Of a stretch of 64,000 nucleotides of DNA, positions 17,305-25,353 are shown piece after piece. Position 1 is the stretch's first letter. The number at the start of each line of letters is the position of its first letter. The notes beneath the pieces are model-generated. The model was not told the DNA's origin. It did no database searches and saw only the letters and a program-made list of their open reading frames with translations. Both the position numbers and the translations under genes were made by a program. Origin of the DNA: Sulfuricurvum kujiense DSM 16994 (GTDB lineage Bacteria > Campylobacterota > Campylobacteria > Campylobacterales > Sulfurimonadaceae). The stretch covers positions 1 to 64,000 of the forward strand of contig NC_014754.1 in assembly GCF_000183725.1 (NCBI RefSeq). The letters run 5' to 3'.

Positions 17305-18750
17305 TTAAAACGGATAGTGTCTGTTACCTGCCGCTTCGACGGTAACCCATTTGAGCTCGGTCATCTCTTCGATCGCGAAGTGACCTCCCTCGCGTCCCAT
17401 ACCGCTCTCTTTGACTCCGCCGAACGGAATATGGGCTTCATCCTGGATGGTCGGTCCATTGATGTGGACCATCCCCGATTCGATCTCTTCGGAGAGTCTC
17501 AGTGCGGCACTTAAATTGTCCGTAATGATGGATGAGCTTAAGCCGTAGTTGCTGTTATTGGCGAGTTCAATGACATGATCCAGATCCCGTGCTTTGATAA
17601 TCGCAGCGGCAGGACCGAATGCCTCTTCATGGAAAATGACCATCTCTTCAGTGACGTTGGAAACGACGGTCGGTTTGTAAAAGCATCCCTCATGTTCACG
17701 TCCCGAGAGAAGTGTGGCCCCTTTGGCTACCGCATCATCGATTAATCCGTCAATAAATCGGCATTGTGCCTCTTCGATCAACGGTCCGATAATGGTGGAT
17801 GGATCTTCAGGATTACCGACTTTGAGGGTTTTAACTTTGGCGGCAAATTTTTCGCAGAACTCATCGTAAATATTCTCTTCGACGATAATGCGTGAGCCCG
17901 CCATACAGATTTGTCCTTGGTGGAGGAAGATACTAAATGTCGCCGTGTCGACCGCATAATCGACATCGGCATCGCCCAATACGATGGTCGGGGATTTGCC
18001 GCCGAGCTCAACGGTACATTTTTTCAAATGCATAGCCGCTGATGCCGCTACCAATTTACCGACACGCGTTGATCCGGTAAGGGTAATCATTGCGATACGG
18101 GGGTCAGTTTGAAACGTTTCGCCTAAATCACCGCTAGAACATGGGATGATATTGAGTACACCGTCCGGCAAGCCCGCTTCTTTAAAGATTTCGCCGAAAA
18201 TAAGACCGCAGATCGGGGTATGGCTGGAGGGTTTCAACACAAAAGCATTACCTGCAGCAATAGCCATGGCAAATTTTTTGGTACTCAAAATCATAGGGGC
18301 ATTAAACGGAGATATCCCCGCAATGACTCCCAGAGGTCGGCGAGTGCTGTAAGAGAGTACTCCAGGATCGTTAGAGGTAAACGTCTGGCCGAATACCCGT
18401 CTGGCTTCACCGGCAGCTACCCGTAATATGTCAGCGACAAGACCGATTTCAAACATTGCTTTGGCGTACACCGAACCGCTTTCTCTCATCAAAATAGTGC
18501 GTATCTCATCGGTTCGGCTCTCAAAAATATCGGCCGCTTTTAAGAGTACCGCCTCTTTTTCTCTTGGGGTTGTTTTCGCCCAGAGTTTTGATGCTGCGTA
18601 GGCAGTACTGATTGCTTCTTCGATGTCTTCGGCACTTGCTAAATGGACTTTGGCAAATACTTCTCCCGTTGCAGGGTTGACGTCATCGATCACTTTACCG
18701 GGGTGTGAGGGTTTGTTTTGCCCGTTGATAAACGGCATATATTCTTTCAT
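17305..18750 (-). CDS. NAD(P)-dependent aromatic aldehyde dehydrogenase
   Basis: A full-length ALDH of 481 residues with the oxyanion/nucleotide segments Ile-Ser-Pro-Phe-Asn-Ala-Pro (147-153) and Phe-Thr/Leu-Thr-Gly-Ser, general base Glu248 in Glu-Leu-Gly-Gly-Lys, and catalytic Cys282 in Gly-Gln-Ile-Cys-Met-Ala. The closest type I recall is benzaldehyde or vanillin dehydrogenase. Beside pchCXF its likely substrate is 4-hydroxybenzaldehyde, made by the flavocytochrome, giving 4-hydroxybenzoate; in Pseudomonas the equivalent gene is pchA. It leads the reverse-strand operon and has its own TGCGA-repeat promoter. Confidence 0.85.
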   Translation of the reverse strand: MKEYMPFINGQNKPSHPGKVIDDVNPATGEVFAKVHLASAEDIEEAISTAYAASKLWAKTTPREKEAVLLKAADIFESRTDEIRTILMRESGSVYAKAMFEIGLVADILRVAAGEARRVFGQTFTSNDPGVLSYSTRRPLGVIAGISPFNAPMILSTKKFAMAIAAGNAFVLKPSSHTPICGLIFGEIFKEAGLPDGVLNIIPCSSGDLGETFQTDPRIAMITLTGSTRVGKLVAASAAMHLKKCTVELGGKSPTIVLGDADVDYAVDTATFSIFLHQGQICMAGSRIIVEENIYDEFCEKFAAKVKTLKVGNPEDPSTIIGPLIEEAQCRFIDGLIDDAVAKGATLLSGREHEGCFYKPTVVSNVTEEMVIFHEEAFGPAAAIIKARDLDHVIELANNSNYGLSSSIITDNLSAALRLSEEIESGMVHINGPTIQDEAHIPFGGVKESGMGREGGHFAIEEMTELKWVTVEAAGNRHYPF

Positions 18751-18783
18751 GATGGATGCTCCTATGTGGAATTAATTTTGTCC

Positions 18784-18817
18784 ATCATAAAGAAAAAAAC
18801 TCGCTAAAAACTCGCAA
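18784..18817 (-). promoter_or_regulatory. Aldehyde dehydrogenase promoter with TGCGA-type repeats
   Basis: On the reverse strand TGCGA (18816-18812) and AGCGA (18805-18801) are 11 bases apart, followed by T-rich sequence and a -10 box TATGAT (18789-18784) that begins exactly 16 bases after the start of the second unit. The geometry equals that before pchC and before the gene at 18841. Confidence 0.7.
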
Positions 18818-18840
18818 CCTTTAAATTCATAGATACTCAA

Positions 18841-19182
18841 TCATGCATCGTGATGATAATGATCCAAAACTCTCTGGTATTCCTGATGGATTTCATAAGG
18901 TGTCAGGGAAGTGTTAAACATTTTGAGGATTTGACGGATGAAATCAATCGGATATTCAACGCTTAAGCCTACGTTTTGTGCGTATATTTTTTCCAATGTT
19001 TCATACATCCCTGCGTGTACGTCAGGATAGTCTTTTTGAAGCCGTTTGAGATTTTCCTCAGCTTTCATCAATGAGCTGTCATTAAATTCGCCACGTTCAT
19101 GGATATTTTTGCGAACTTCTACATACTCAATAAGACTTTTTTGGTTGAGAACATAATCCGTAAATATTTCTATGAGAGACAT
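18841..19182 (-). CDS. Unknown small protein of the p-cresol regulon, 113 residues
   Basis: I do not recognise this protein. It is soluble, mostly helical by composition, without cysteines, and ends in a His-rich tail (His-Tyr-His-His-Asp-Ala). The ATG at 19182 follows an ideal GGAGGAA; a longer frame from 19197 would start inside that site. It lies just upstream of the aldehyde dehydrogenase and has its own copy of the TGCGA-repeat promoter, so it should be expressed together with the p-cresol genes. Confidence 0.65.
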   Translation of the reverse strand: MSLIEIFTDYVLNQKSLIEYVEVRKNIHERGEFNDSSLMKAEENLKRLQKDYPDVHAGMYETLEKIYAQNVGLSVEYPIDFIRQILKMFNTSLTPYEIHQEYQRVLDHYHHDA

Positions 19183-19209
19183 AGTTCCTCCAATCAATAT
19201 TTTTTGTTG

Positions 19210-19244
19210 ATTGTATAGATTAATGTTCGCAAAAAAATCGCAGT
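19210..19244 (-). promoter_or_regulatory. Promoter of the 113-residue gene with TGCGA repeats
   Basis: On the reverse strand TGCGA units start at 19242 and 19231, 11 bases apart with a pure T spacer. A -10 box TACAAT (19215-19210) begins 16 bases after the second unit, the same spacing as at the two other promoters of the island. Confidence 0.68.
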
Positions 19245-19475
19245 TTTTTTTGTTTTAAAATAAAGTTATTGTGATGAATCAGGATTTAAGATATTGGATG
19301 TATAAATTTTATAACTCTGCGTATTATTAAATTATGTTGATATATTCTAAATCTTTTTTATCAATATGTATGCTTATACTTTTGATTGAAAATTGCTTAA
19401 CTATATATAGTGTAAAATAAACTATCAAAATGGGTTAGCCAAGTAAATTTTTTAATTATCAAACTTTATTGTAAA
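19245..19475. other. Spacer with the right flank of the p-cresol island
   Basis: No gene is supported. The stretch is AT-rich and contains the right copy of the flanking direct repeat at 19316-19335. Confidence 0.5.
19316..19335 (+). repeat. Right copy of the direct repeat flanking the p-cresol island
   Basis: TCTGCGTATTATTAAATTAT differs by one base from the copy at 7933-7952, with weaker similarity continuing on both sides. The copies are about 11.4 kb apart in direct orientation. Confidence 0.6.
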
Positions 19476-19634
19476 TTACACCCTGCTTGGGAATGTCTTT
19501 ATAATCTCACCGGTTGGTTTCATAAAACGCTTCGATCCGTATCGACGCAGTACTATCCAATCTCCGAAAAGATTTTGGGTTAAATCAATACGGTAATAGC
19601 GTACTATTGCCTTGACGCTCCGCTTCATGATCAT
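19476..19634 (-). pseudogene. Truncated WGR-domain protein
   Basis: Fifty-two residues starting at an ATG at 19634 read as the first two thirds of a WGR domain: Tyr-Tyr-Arg-Ile-Asp-Leu, Asn-Leu-Phe-Gly-Asp-Trp, Arg-Arg-Tyr-Gly-Ser and Lys-Pro-Thr-Gly-Glu-Ile. It is clearly related to the intact protein at 4298-4546 but stops before the final helix. It is probably a remnant of a second copy of that cluster. Confidence 0.6.
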
Positions 19635-19820
19635 GCTGCCCTCGTTTGATTCAGATTTAATGGGGAAACATTAAATGCGATTAGTTACTCAAAATAAATA
19701 CAATTTGATATTCATATTGCATTTCACAATTTATCTCCCAATAGTACGCTTTATTTTCTAAAGGATAAATAATGCGATTCGCAATTATTTTGCTATCATA
19801 CTTTCATTAAAAGATACAAA

Positions 19821-20036
19821 TTGTTACTTTCTGAATTCAAAGTCCTTCTCAAGTCTGTCAACCTGAAAAAAAAAGAGTTCGCCGAGATGGTGAAGATGAG
19901 TTATGGAACCGTCAATTCATGGGGAGTGGAGGGTCGGGCCGAAGTGCCCGATTGGGTGGAACAGTTTATTGCCAATTACATCAAAGCACAAAAACTCGAT
20001 CAGATTGAAAAAATCATTCAGGATAAAAGGATATAA
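19821..20036 (+). CDS. Small helix-turn-helix protein, TTG start
   Basis: A 71-residue protein with Lys-Lys-Lys-Glu-Phe-Ala-Glu-Met-Val-Lys-Met-Ser-Tyr-Gly-Thr-Val-Asn-Ser-Trp, a helix-turn-helix of the phage-repressor type. The frame begins at TTG; no clear ribosome binding site is visible. It is followed without spacing by a membrane-protein gene. An XRE regulator is also found beside the other WGR gene, at 3386. Confidence 0.6.
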   Translation: MLLSEFKVLLKSVNLKKKEFAEMVKMSYGTVNSWGVEGRAEVPDWVEQFIANYIKAQKLDQIEKIIQDKRI

Positions 20037-20315
20037 ATGGAGTTCTTAACGTTTGACTCTTTTATCTCCATACCGGTACTGATAGCCTTCTATTACCTTG
20101 GAGCTCTATTGATTCCTGCCCTGCTCTGGACAGAACGCTCATGGGTGATCAAGGTCACCGATATTTTAGTACAGCACTTTCCGATTGCGACATCACGGCT
20201 GATAATTGGTTTTATGCTACTGTTTATGTTTTTTGAGCTTATGTGGCGGATGATGTTTGAGATGCTTATCGGGTATTTCAAGATGATTGAGTATTTGCAC
20301 CTTATCGCTTCGTGA
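20037..20315 (+). CDS. Small membrane protein, possibly DUF4282-like
   Basis: The ATG directly follows the stop of the HTH gene. The 92 residues contain two strong helices (about 12-32 and 55-80); the opening Met-Glu-Phe-Leu-Thr-Phe-Asp-Ser-Phe-Ile-Ser and the Tyr-Tyr-Leu-Gly segment resemble the DUF4282 membrane family from memory. The length is on the short side for that family. Confidence 0.55.
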   Translation: MEFLTFDSFISIPVLIAFYYLGALLIPALLWTERSWVIKVTDILVQHFPIATSRLIIGFMLLFMFFELMWRMMFEMLIGYFKMIEYLHLIAS

Positions 20316-20423
20316 ATATTGTTCAAAACATGCTTCAAATTTAATGTTTCACTTAATAAAGAATTTAACAAAAAATTAAATAGCTTATATACCGTTTTAG
20401 TAAATTTCTTTCCCTCTTTTTCT

Positions 20424-21300
20424 CTAAAAGCCTCTCATCCATTTTGGGACCATAGCCCCCTCCCCTACTCTCATAGCAGTATCGAGTTCACTGATGAGTC
20501 GTGAAGTTTCTTTGGGGAGTGTTCCGGCTAAATGAAGCGCATTGGAAGCGTGGTTGAATCCGAAGATGATCTTTTGCGGCGAATTAATCTCTGAGAGAAG
20601 ATGTCTCTGTTCTTGAAGAAAATGGAGGTCACTTAATGAAGTTAAGGCATTATATGACCTACGAAATCGCTCTATACTCCCTTCTTCCAATCCGAGCTGT
20701 ATAGGGTGGAGAGATAACTCATTGGGGCAGCATTGATGAGTTTGATGGTATCTCGGATATGTTCATGCGTATGTTCTAGCCCCCCAAATCCTAGTATAAC
20801 AGTGGAAGATATTTTATCCCTACTTCGTAAGCTTTAGTGAGAGCTTCAATCATTGCAGATGAATTAACCCCTTTATCGATCTTTTGGAGAAGTTCATCAT
20901 TACCTGTCTCAATCCCAAAATACGCCAGACTCAGCAACCCTGCTCTAAGTTCTTTGAGTTCATCGATACTTTTTCCCAAAAAGTTCTGCGCGGTCGCATA
21001 CAACGAAACTCGACTAAGACGCGGAAACGCCTCTTTTAGTAAACGTAACAACTTTGCGATGCTCAGTGGAAAATGCTAGTGCGTCATCATCGGCTAAAAA
21101 TACCTTATTGGCATTGGGATAGGCGTGAGATAAAATCTCAATCTCTTTTTAACCTCTTCGATTGGACGAATCGTAAAGCGTTTGCTTTTATACATACTAC
21201 AATAGGTGCATCTGTTGTGGGAACATCCAAGTGTTGATTGAAGGATGATGTTCTCGGCTTCGGCTGGGGGACGGTATAGAGGAAATGAATAGTGAATCAT
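20424..21300 (-). pseudogene. Broken radical SAM protein gene
   Basis: The start gives Pro-Pro-Ala-Glu-Ala-Glu-Asn and the iron-sulfur motif Cys-Ser-His-Asn-Arg-Cys-Thr-Tyr-Cys of a radical SAM family. Downstream, parts of the same protein appear in changing frames: Phe-Leu-Ala-Asp-Asp-Asp-Ala, Ser-Leu-Tyr-Ala-Thr-Ala-Gln-Asn, Phe-Gly-Ile-Glu-Thr-Gly-Asn, Val-Ile-Leu-Gly-Phe-Gly-Gly. At least four single-base indels are needed to join them, near 21150 (an A run), 21060, 20815 and 20695. With the frames repaired the protein would be about 290 residues. It cannot be functional as written. Confidence 0.8.
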
Positions 21301-21301
21301 G

Positions 21302-22016
21302 ACAAGATTGTTACGTTTTATTGCTAGATTGTGGCTTTTACGGTCTATTTAATCTTCATATTTGCCTGAAATGATCCTGATTTGTGAAATTTGCAATACT
21401 GCCGTGGTAAATGCCCTCTAAATTCAATTTATCAGTTTTTTTAGTTGATAACCGTAACAATTTAGCGAATATATTATTGACAAAGTTGTTACGGTTAATG
21501 AATAACGTAACAAACATGCGCTATTTTTCGGAATAACCACAGCATATAGACTAATTTTATAATTTCGTACCTTTTGATGGCTGTTACATGGGGGTTTAAT
21601 GGATGGTTATTGACACAAATGTTACATTAAAGAATTAACGTAACAACTTTGCGTACATTTTATCCGCAAAGTTGTTACACTTAGCAATGGTCTGACACCA
21701 TTGTCATTTTTACTGACATCGTTGTTACGTTTAAGCGACATTTACTTTCGTTTTAACGGCATGACACTATTCTAATTGCGCATAAGTGTTACGGTTAATT
21801 GGCAAAATTGTTACTCAAAAACCGCGTAAAAGTCCTACAGAGACAATATTTCTGGGATTTCACCTAACTAATTAAATTTGTAACAATTTTTAAACTTTTA
21901 AAAAATAAAAAACTTTTAAATCCATTTTATTAACGAATTTGTTACCAAACAAGCTTTGTTGTATCACATCGAAAACATTATTGTTTCAAATACACCGCAG
22001 TATTGTTACGTTTAAA
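21302..22016. other. Iteron-type plasmid replication origin
   Basis: The roughly 790 bases before the rep gene contain no coding frame but at least ten copies of a motif with core TTGTTACG(G/T)TTAA, in both orientations: 21302, 21446 (reverse), 21478, 21505 (reverse), 21611, 21636 (reverse), 21664, 21714, 21777, 21803, 21876 (reverse), 21936 and 22001. Several are preceded by TGACA or CGCAAAG. The region is AT-rich, especially 21860-21930, a likely unwinding element. Iterons of this kind bind Rep_3 family initiators. Confidence 0.85.
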
Positions 22017-22088
22017 TAAAAAACTTGTTTCTTTTATGGAACATAGTTTGCTTAATGAATAAAAAATCTTTGTTGAGGACTGCTTTTA

Positions 22089-24323
22089 ATGGCTGATGAG
22101 AAAGTGATCATATTTCGTAAAAATGAGAAAGATGAGTATTTCCGTAAATCTACCGAATTTGCAAGTGCCGATGTCGTATTACGTGATGATGCAAAAAACT
22201 CTGGCTCCGTTGAAAGATTAAGTGCCACAATCCTTAAGGGTGTTCAAGATCAATTATTTGACATGGCTCGTCAAAAACAAATTGAATTAGCCTCAAAGCA
22301 ACTTACCGCTTCTTTAATTAAGGAGTATAAAGAAATTTATATCGAAAACTACATCAAAGACGTCCGCAAAAAAGATAAATCTAAACCACTTGATCGCCTT
22401 AGTGATGAAGCCGAAAAAAGTTATGAGCTAAAAAAGAAGAGCATAGATCGTTTAGCAGAGAAAGAAGCATGGAGAGTAACGATCAAAGAATCTGTTGCAG
22501 ACAATGAACTTATGTTCAAATTCGATGCTAAAAGTATATTTGATTATGCAAAAGTCCATGGTGGTGGACATAAAGATCGACTCTATCAAGATGTTAAGAA
22601 GATTCAACAACGTTTTAACAATTGGTCAGAAAAAAAATTTGATACAAAATCTGGGAAAATAGTAGATAAAGAAGTTACCGGTGTTTTATTCCCCTACTCC
22701 GAATATACACATGGTGATAATGCAGCGATTGAAATTAAACTCGAAAAAGAGATGCTTTCAATGGTTCTTTTTTTAAATAAAAATTTTTTGAAATATCATC
22801 TTGATTCCTATCTTAAAGTTGAAACACCTAATGCGACACGCCTATATGAATTGCTGGTTGATTATATTTCAGGCAATATCTTTGTATCAGGTAGAGATTT
22901 AACGTTCGAATACCTGCAAAAGAAATTTAACACCAACTACAAGCTTTTTCGTCTCTTTTTGCAACGCCTTATGACCCCATCACTTGATAAAATTAACAAC
23001 GAATTAGGAACAACTATTTCATGGGAAGTCGATAAGAAGAAAGGTCGCTCTATTGATACGATCAAATTCATTATCAGTACGCACGATAAAAAAATTCTAC
23101 AAGGTATTAGAGATGAAGATATAGACGATTTCATACTCTATTCATTCGAATACTACTGCGCCTTACTCTCTCTTGGCGGTCAGAGAGCGCAGGGTGGATT
23201 AAAAGCATTATATGAAAAAGTCAGAGGGATGATTAATGATGGAAGTTTTAATTATCTCAATAAAACAAAAGAAGAGATGATTAAAGAGCATCTTCAAAAT
23301 CTCGAAGATGCTGAAGAGCTTGAGGGGCTCATAGAAAGAGATGAAACACTTGCTGAAAAATATTTCTATGATCGTAAATATATGAATATTATGGAGCGTG
23401 ATGAAATATCGTTCGTCGGATCAAATGCAATTGAATCACTTGAGTTCATTCGTAGTAGCTATTTGATACCGAGAGGATTTTTAGGCCCTACACTCTCATT
23501 TTTTACATCTCATGAAGAAGAAAAAGATCTTATCGCCTCGATATTACCGATCACCTTTAAATTAACCGAAAAAAGATCTATCGTTATTGCTGAAAATAAT
23601 TTTGACTCAATGAAAACAACGATAGAACCTTATCTGACATCAACCGAACGCTTTTTGTTTGACTCTCCTGAGCATAAAGAGAGATTTTGTAAAGTATTTG
23701 GGATTGAGTATTTTGATGATCTATCCCCTGCCCTAGAAGCTAATGTTGTATCTGAAGTCCATGTAGACGATAGTTTGATCTCACAACCAGTGGAAATAAA
23801 TTTGTTTGAGAAGCTCGAAAATATTATGAATATGATTGGGAATCGATCGATTACTAAAAATAAAGAGAAATGGTCGAGTGCAGTAGATGATTTGGTTGAA
23901 GAATACGGGGAATCTGCCGTTGGGAATGTAATAAAATTCTTAACGAGCGGTAATAATAGTGCCCTATTCTGGCTCAAAAATATTACTACTCCTACAAAAT
24001 TTATTAAACATTTTGAGCAAATTGAGCAAGTGTGTAATGTAGAACATGTGAGTCTATTGCAAAAAATAAAAGCTGATCCAGAAATTAAAGTTTTGATGAG
24101 TATGATGCAAAATCGTGGCGAGTCTGAAGAAGCTATTACTCATGAAGTCAATTCATTTGTATCTAGAAAGATTGAATCAGGTGTTTATGAAGCTCAAGCG
24201 AAAGAAGCCTCATGGCAAACTGAAAAACGAATTAAACGTGAATCAAATATTGAATTGATGGCAGAAATTCAAAAAGCAGGGTTTAATAATATATTTGATT
24301 ATTTAGAAAGCATAGATAGATAG
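22089..24323 (+). CDS. Plasmid replication initiator, Rep_3 family
   Basis: A 744-residue protein, longer than usual initiators (300-450). The segment of about residues 140-340 is the Rep_3/RepB winged-helix region, with Asn-Ala-Thr-Arg-Leu-Tyr-Glu-Leu-Leu, Leu-Lys-Lys/Gln-Lys-Phe-Asn-Thr and Lys-Lys-Gly-Arg-Ser-Ile-Asp-Thr-Ile-Lys-Phe. The long acidic, helical C-terminal part (about 350-744) is not recognised. GAGGA lies 8 bases before the ATG. The iterons directly upstream are its expected binding sites. parA and parB follow. Confidence 0.85.
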   Translation: MADEKVIIFRKNEKDEYFRKSTEFASADVVLRDDAKNSGSVERLSATILKGVQDQLFDMARQKQIELASKQLTASLIKEYKEIYIENYIKDVRKKDKSKPLDRLSDEAEKSYELKKKSIDRLAEKEAWRVTIKESVADNELMFKFDAKSIFDYAKVHGGGHKDRLYQDVKKIQQRFNNWSEKKFDTKSGKIVDKEVTGVLFPYSEYTHGDNAAIEIKLEKEMLSMVLFLNKNFLKYHLDSYLKVETPNATRLYELLVDYISGNIFVSGRDLTFEYLQKKFNTNYKLFRLFLQRLMTPSLDKINNELGTTISWEVDKKKGRSIDTIKFIISTHDKKILQGIRDEDIDDFILYSFEYYCALLSLGGQRAQGGLKALYEKVRGMINDGSFNYLNKTKEEMIKEHLQNLEDAEELEGLIERDETLAEKYFYDRKYMNIMERDEISFVGSNAIESLEFIRSSYLIPRGFLGPTLSFFTSHEEEKDLIASILPITFKLTEKRSIVIAENNFDSMKTTIEPYLTSTERFLFDSPEHKERFCKVFGIEYFDDLSPALEANVVSEVHVDDSLISQPVEINLFEKLENIMNMIGNRSITKNKEKWSSAVDDLVEEYGESAVGNVIKFLTSGNNSALFWLKNITTPTKFIKHFEQIEQVCNVEHVSLLQKIKADPEIKVLMSMMQNRGESEEAITHEVNSFVSRKIESGVYEAQAKEASWQTEKRIKRESNIELMAEIQKAGFNNIFDYLESIDR

Positions 24324-24326
24324 TAT

Positions 24327-24346
24327 TTATCCATCCGGATGGATAA
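24327..24346. promoter_or_regulatory. Palindrome 1 between rep and parA
   Basis: The 20 bases TTATCCATCCGGATGGATAA are a perfect palindrome. The core and the following TTTAAA recur at 24438. It is probably a ParB-type centromere or an operator of the partition operon. Confidence 0.65.
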
Positions 24347-24408
24347 TTTAAAAGGAAGTATAAATTCATTCACCTGTAAAAATATTTCCACTATACTTAA
24401 TTGTATGG

Positions 24409-24455
24409 TATACTTTTTAAAGAAATAAAAAATCATCTATCCATCCGGATGGATA
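24409..24455 (+). promoter_or_regulatory. parA promoter with palindrome 2
   Basis: A -10 box TATACT at 24409-24414 is followed by the perfect 18-base palindrome TATCCATCCGGATGGATA at 24438-24455, identical to palindrome 1. Its position just after the expected transcription start fits autorepression by the partition proteins. Confidence 0.6.
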
Positions 24456-24473
24456 ATTTAAAGAGGGCACTAA

Positions 24474-25352
24474 ATGGGTTCAGTCATTTCAATTGTAAAT
24501 CAAAAAGGTGGTGTTGGAAAAACAACAACCGCACAGGCATTGGCACGAGAGTTTGCCAAAACTAATAAAGTACTGCTCATTGATTTTGATGGACAAGCAA
24601 CGCTGACTGAGCTTATGGATCTTAATAAGCATTTTGACAATGAATTTATTAATGAGTATATGTCTACAGAAAGCATTGTAAAAATTTTTGAACGTGCTTC
24701 TATTAAGCCGTTGGATATTACCGGTATCCTCAAAGATGAGAGTGGTAATTCAATAGTTACGATTAATGAACTTCATTTCATCCCCTCCCCCGGTAATTCA
24801 ATCGTTGCAGCTGCTGAGAGTGTGAGCGGTGGCAAAGATATGCTTTTAAATAAGTATCTTCAAAAAGTTAAAGATGAATATGATTATGTCATTATTGACG
24901 CTTTGCCATCTGTATCAACGCTTTTTAGAAATGTTTTGCTCGCATCGGATGCATTGATCGTCGCCATACAAACCAAAACAAATGCCATTGCCGGAGCCAA
25001 TGGATTCTTACAAGTTCTTAATGATGTACTTGAAGATTATGATAAAACCTACAATCATCTTTTTATCTTGCCGACAATGTATAATAAACAGCGTCGCGAT
25101 GATAAAGAAACTTTGGCAGAGATTATGGGTAGTTACATGACTTCGTTAAAAACATACACATCGATCGGAAAAATTCCAACGACTCTTCTTGAAGAGATTC
25201 CTGATCGTACTGTATTTTCAAATGCTCAAGCTGTTCGCTATTTCTTGCAAGATTATATTGAGGGCTTTGATACAGGGAAGAGAGATATCCTTCTTTTACT
25301 GGAAAATATTGCAAAAGTTATCACCAATAAACTGGAAGTAGGGGGCAAATAA
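24474..25352 (+). CDS. parA: ParA partition ATPase
   Basis: A 292-residue ParA/Soj ATPase with the deviant Walker A motif Lys-Gly-Gly-Val-Gly-Lys-Thr-Thr (about 11-18), switch I Asp-Phe-Asp-Gly-Gln-Ala and Walker B Tyr-Val-Ile-Ile-Asp-Ala-Leu-Pro (about 140). It drives plasmid segregation with the ParB encoded one base further on. There is no N-terminal DNA-binding extension, so it is of the short (type Ib or chromosomal-like) class by start, though its length is intermediate. It follows the rep gene and two palindromes. Confidence 0.9.
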   Translation: MGSVISIVNQKGGVGKTTTAQALAREFAKTNKVLLIDFDGQATLTELMDLNKHFDNEFINEYMSTESIVKIFERASIKPLDITGILKDESGNSIVTINELHFIPSPGNSIVAAAESVSGGKDMLLNKYLQKVKDEYDYVIIDALPSVSTLFRNVLLASDALIVAIQTKTNAIAGANGFLQVLNDVLEDYDKTYNHLFILPTMYNKQRRDDKETLAEIMGSYMTSLKTYTSIGKIPTTLLEEIPDRTVFSNAQAVRYFLQDYIEGFDTGKRDILLLLENIAKVITNKLEVGGK

Positions 25353-25353
25353 G

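Noticed and set aside
21302-22016. Repeats upstream of rep considered as a CRISPR array
   Set aside because: The repeat units are short, degenerate, in both orientations and irregularly spaced, and no cas genes are present. They fit iterons.
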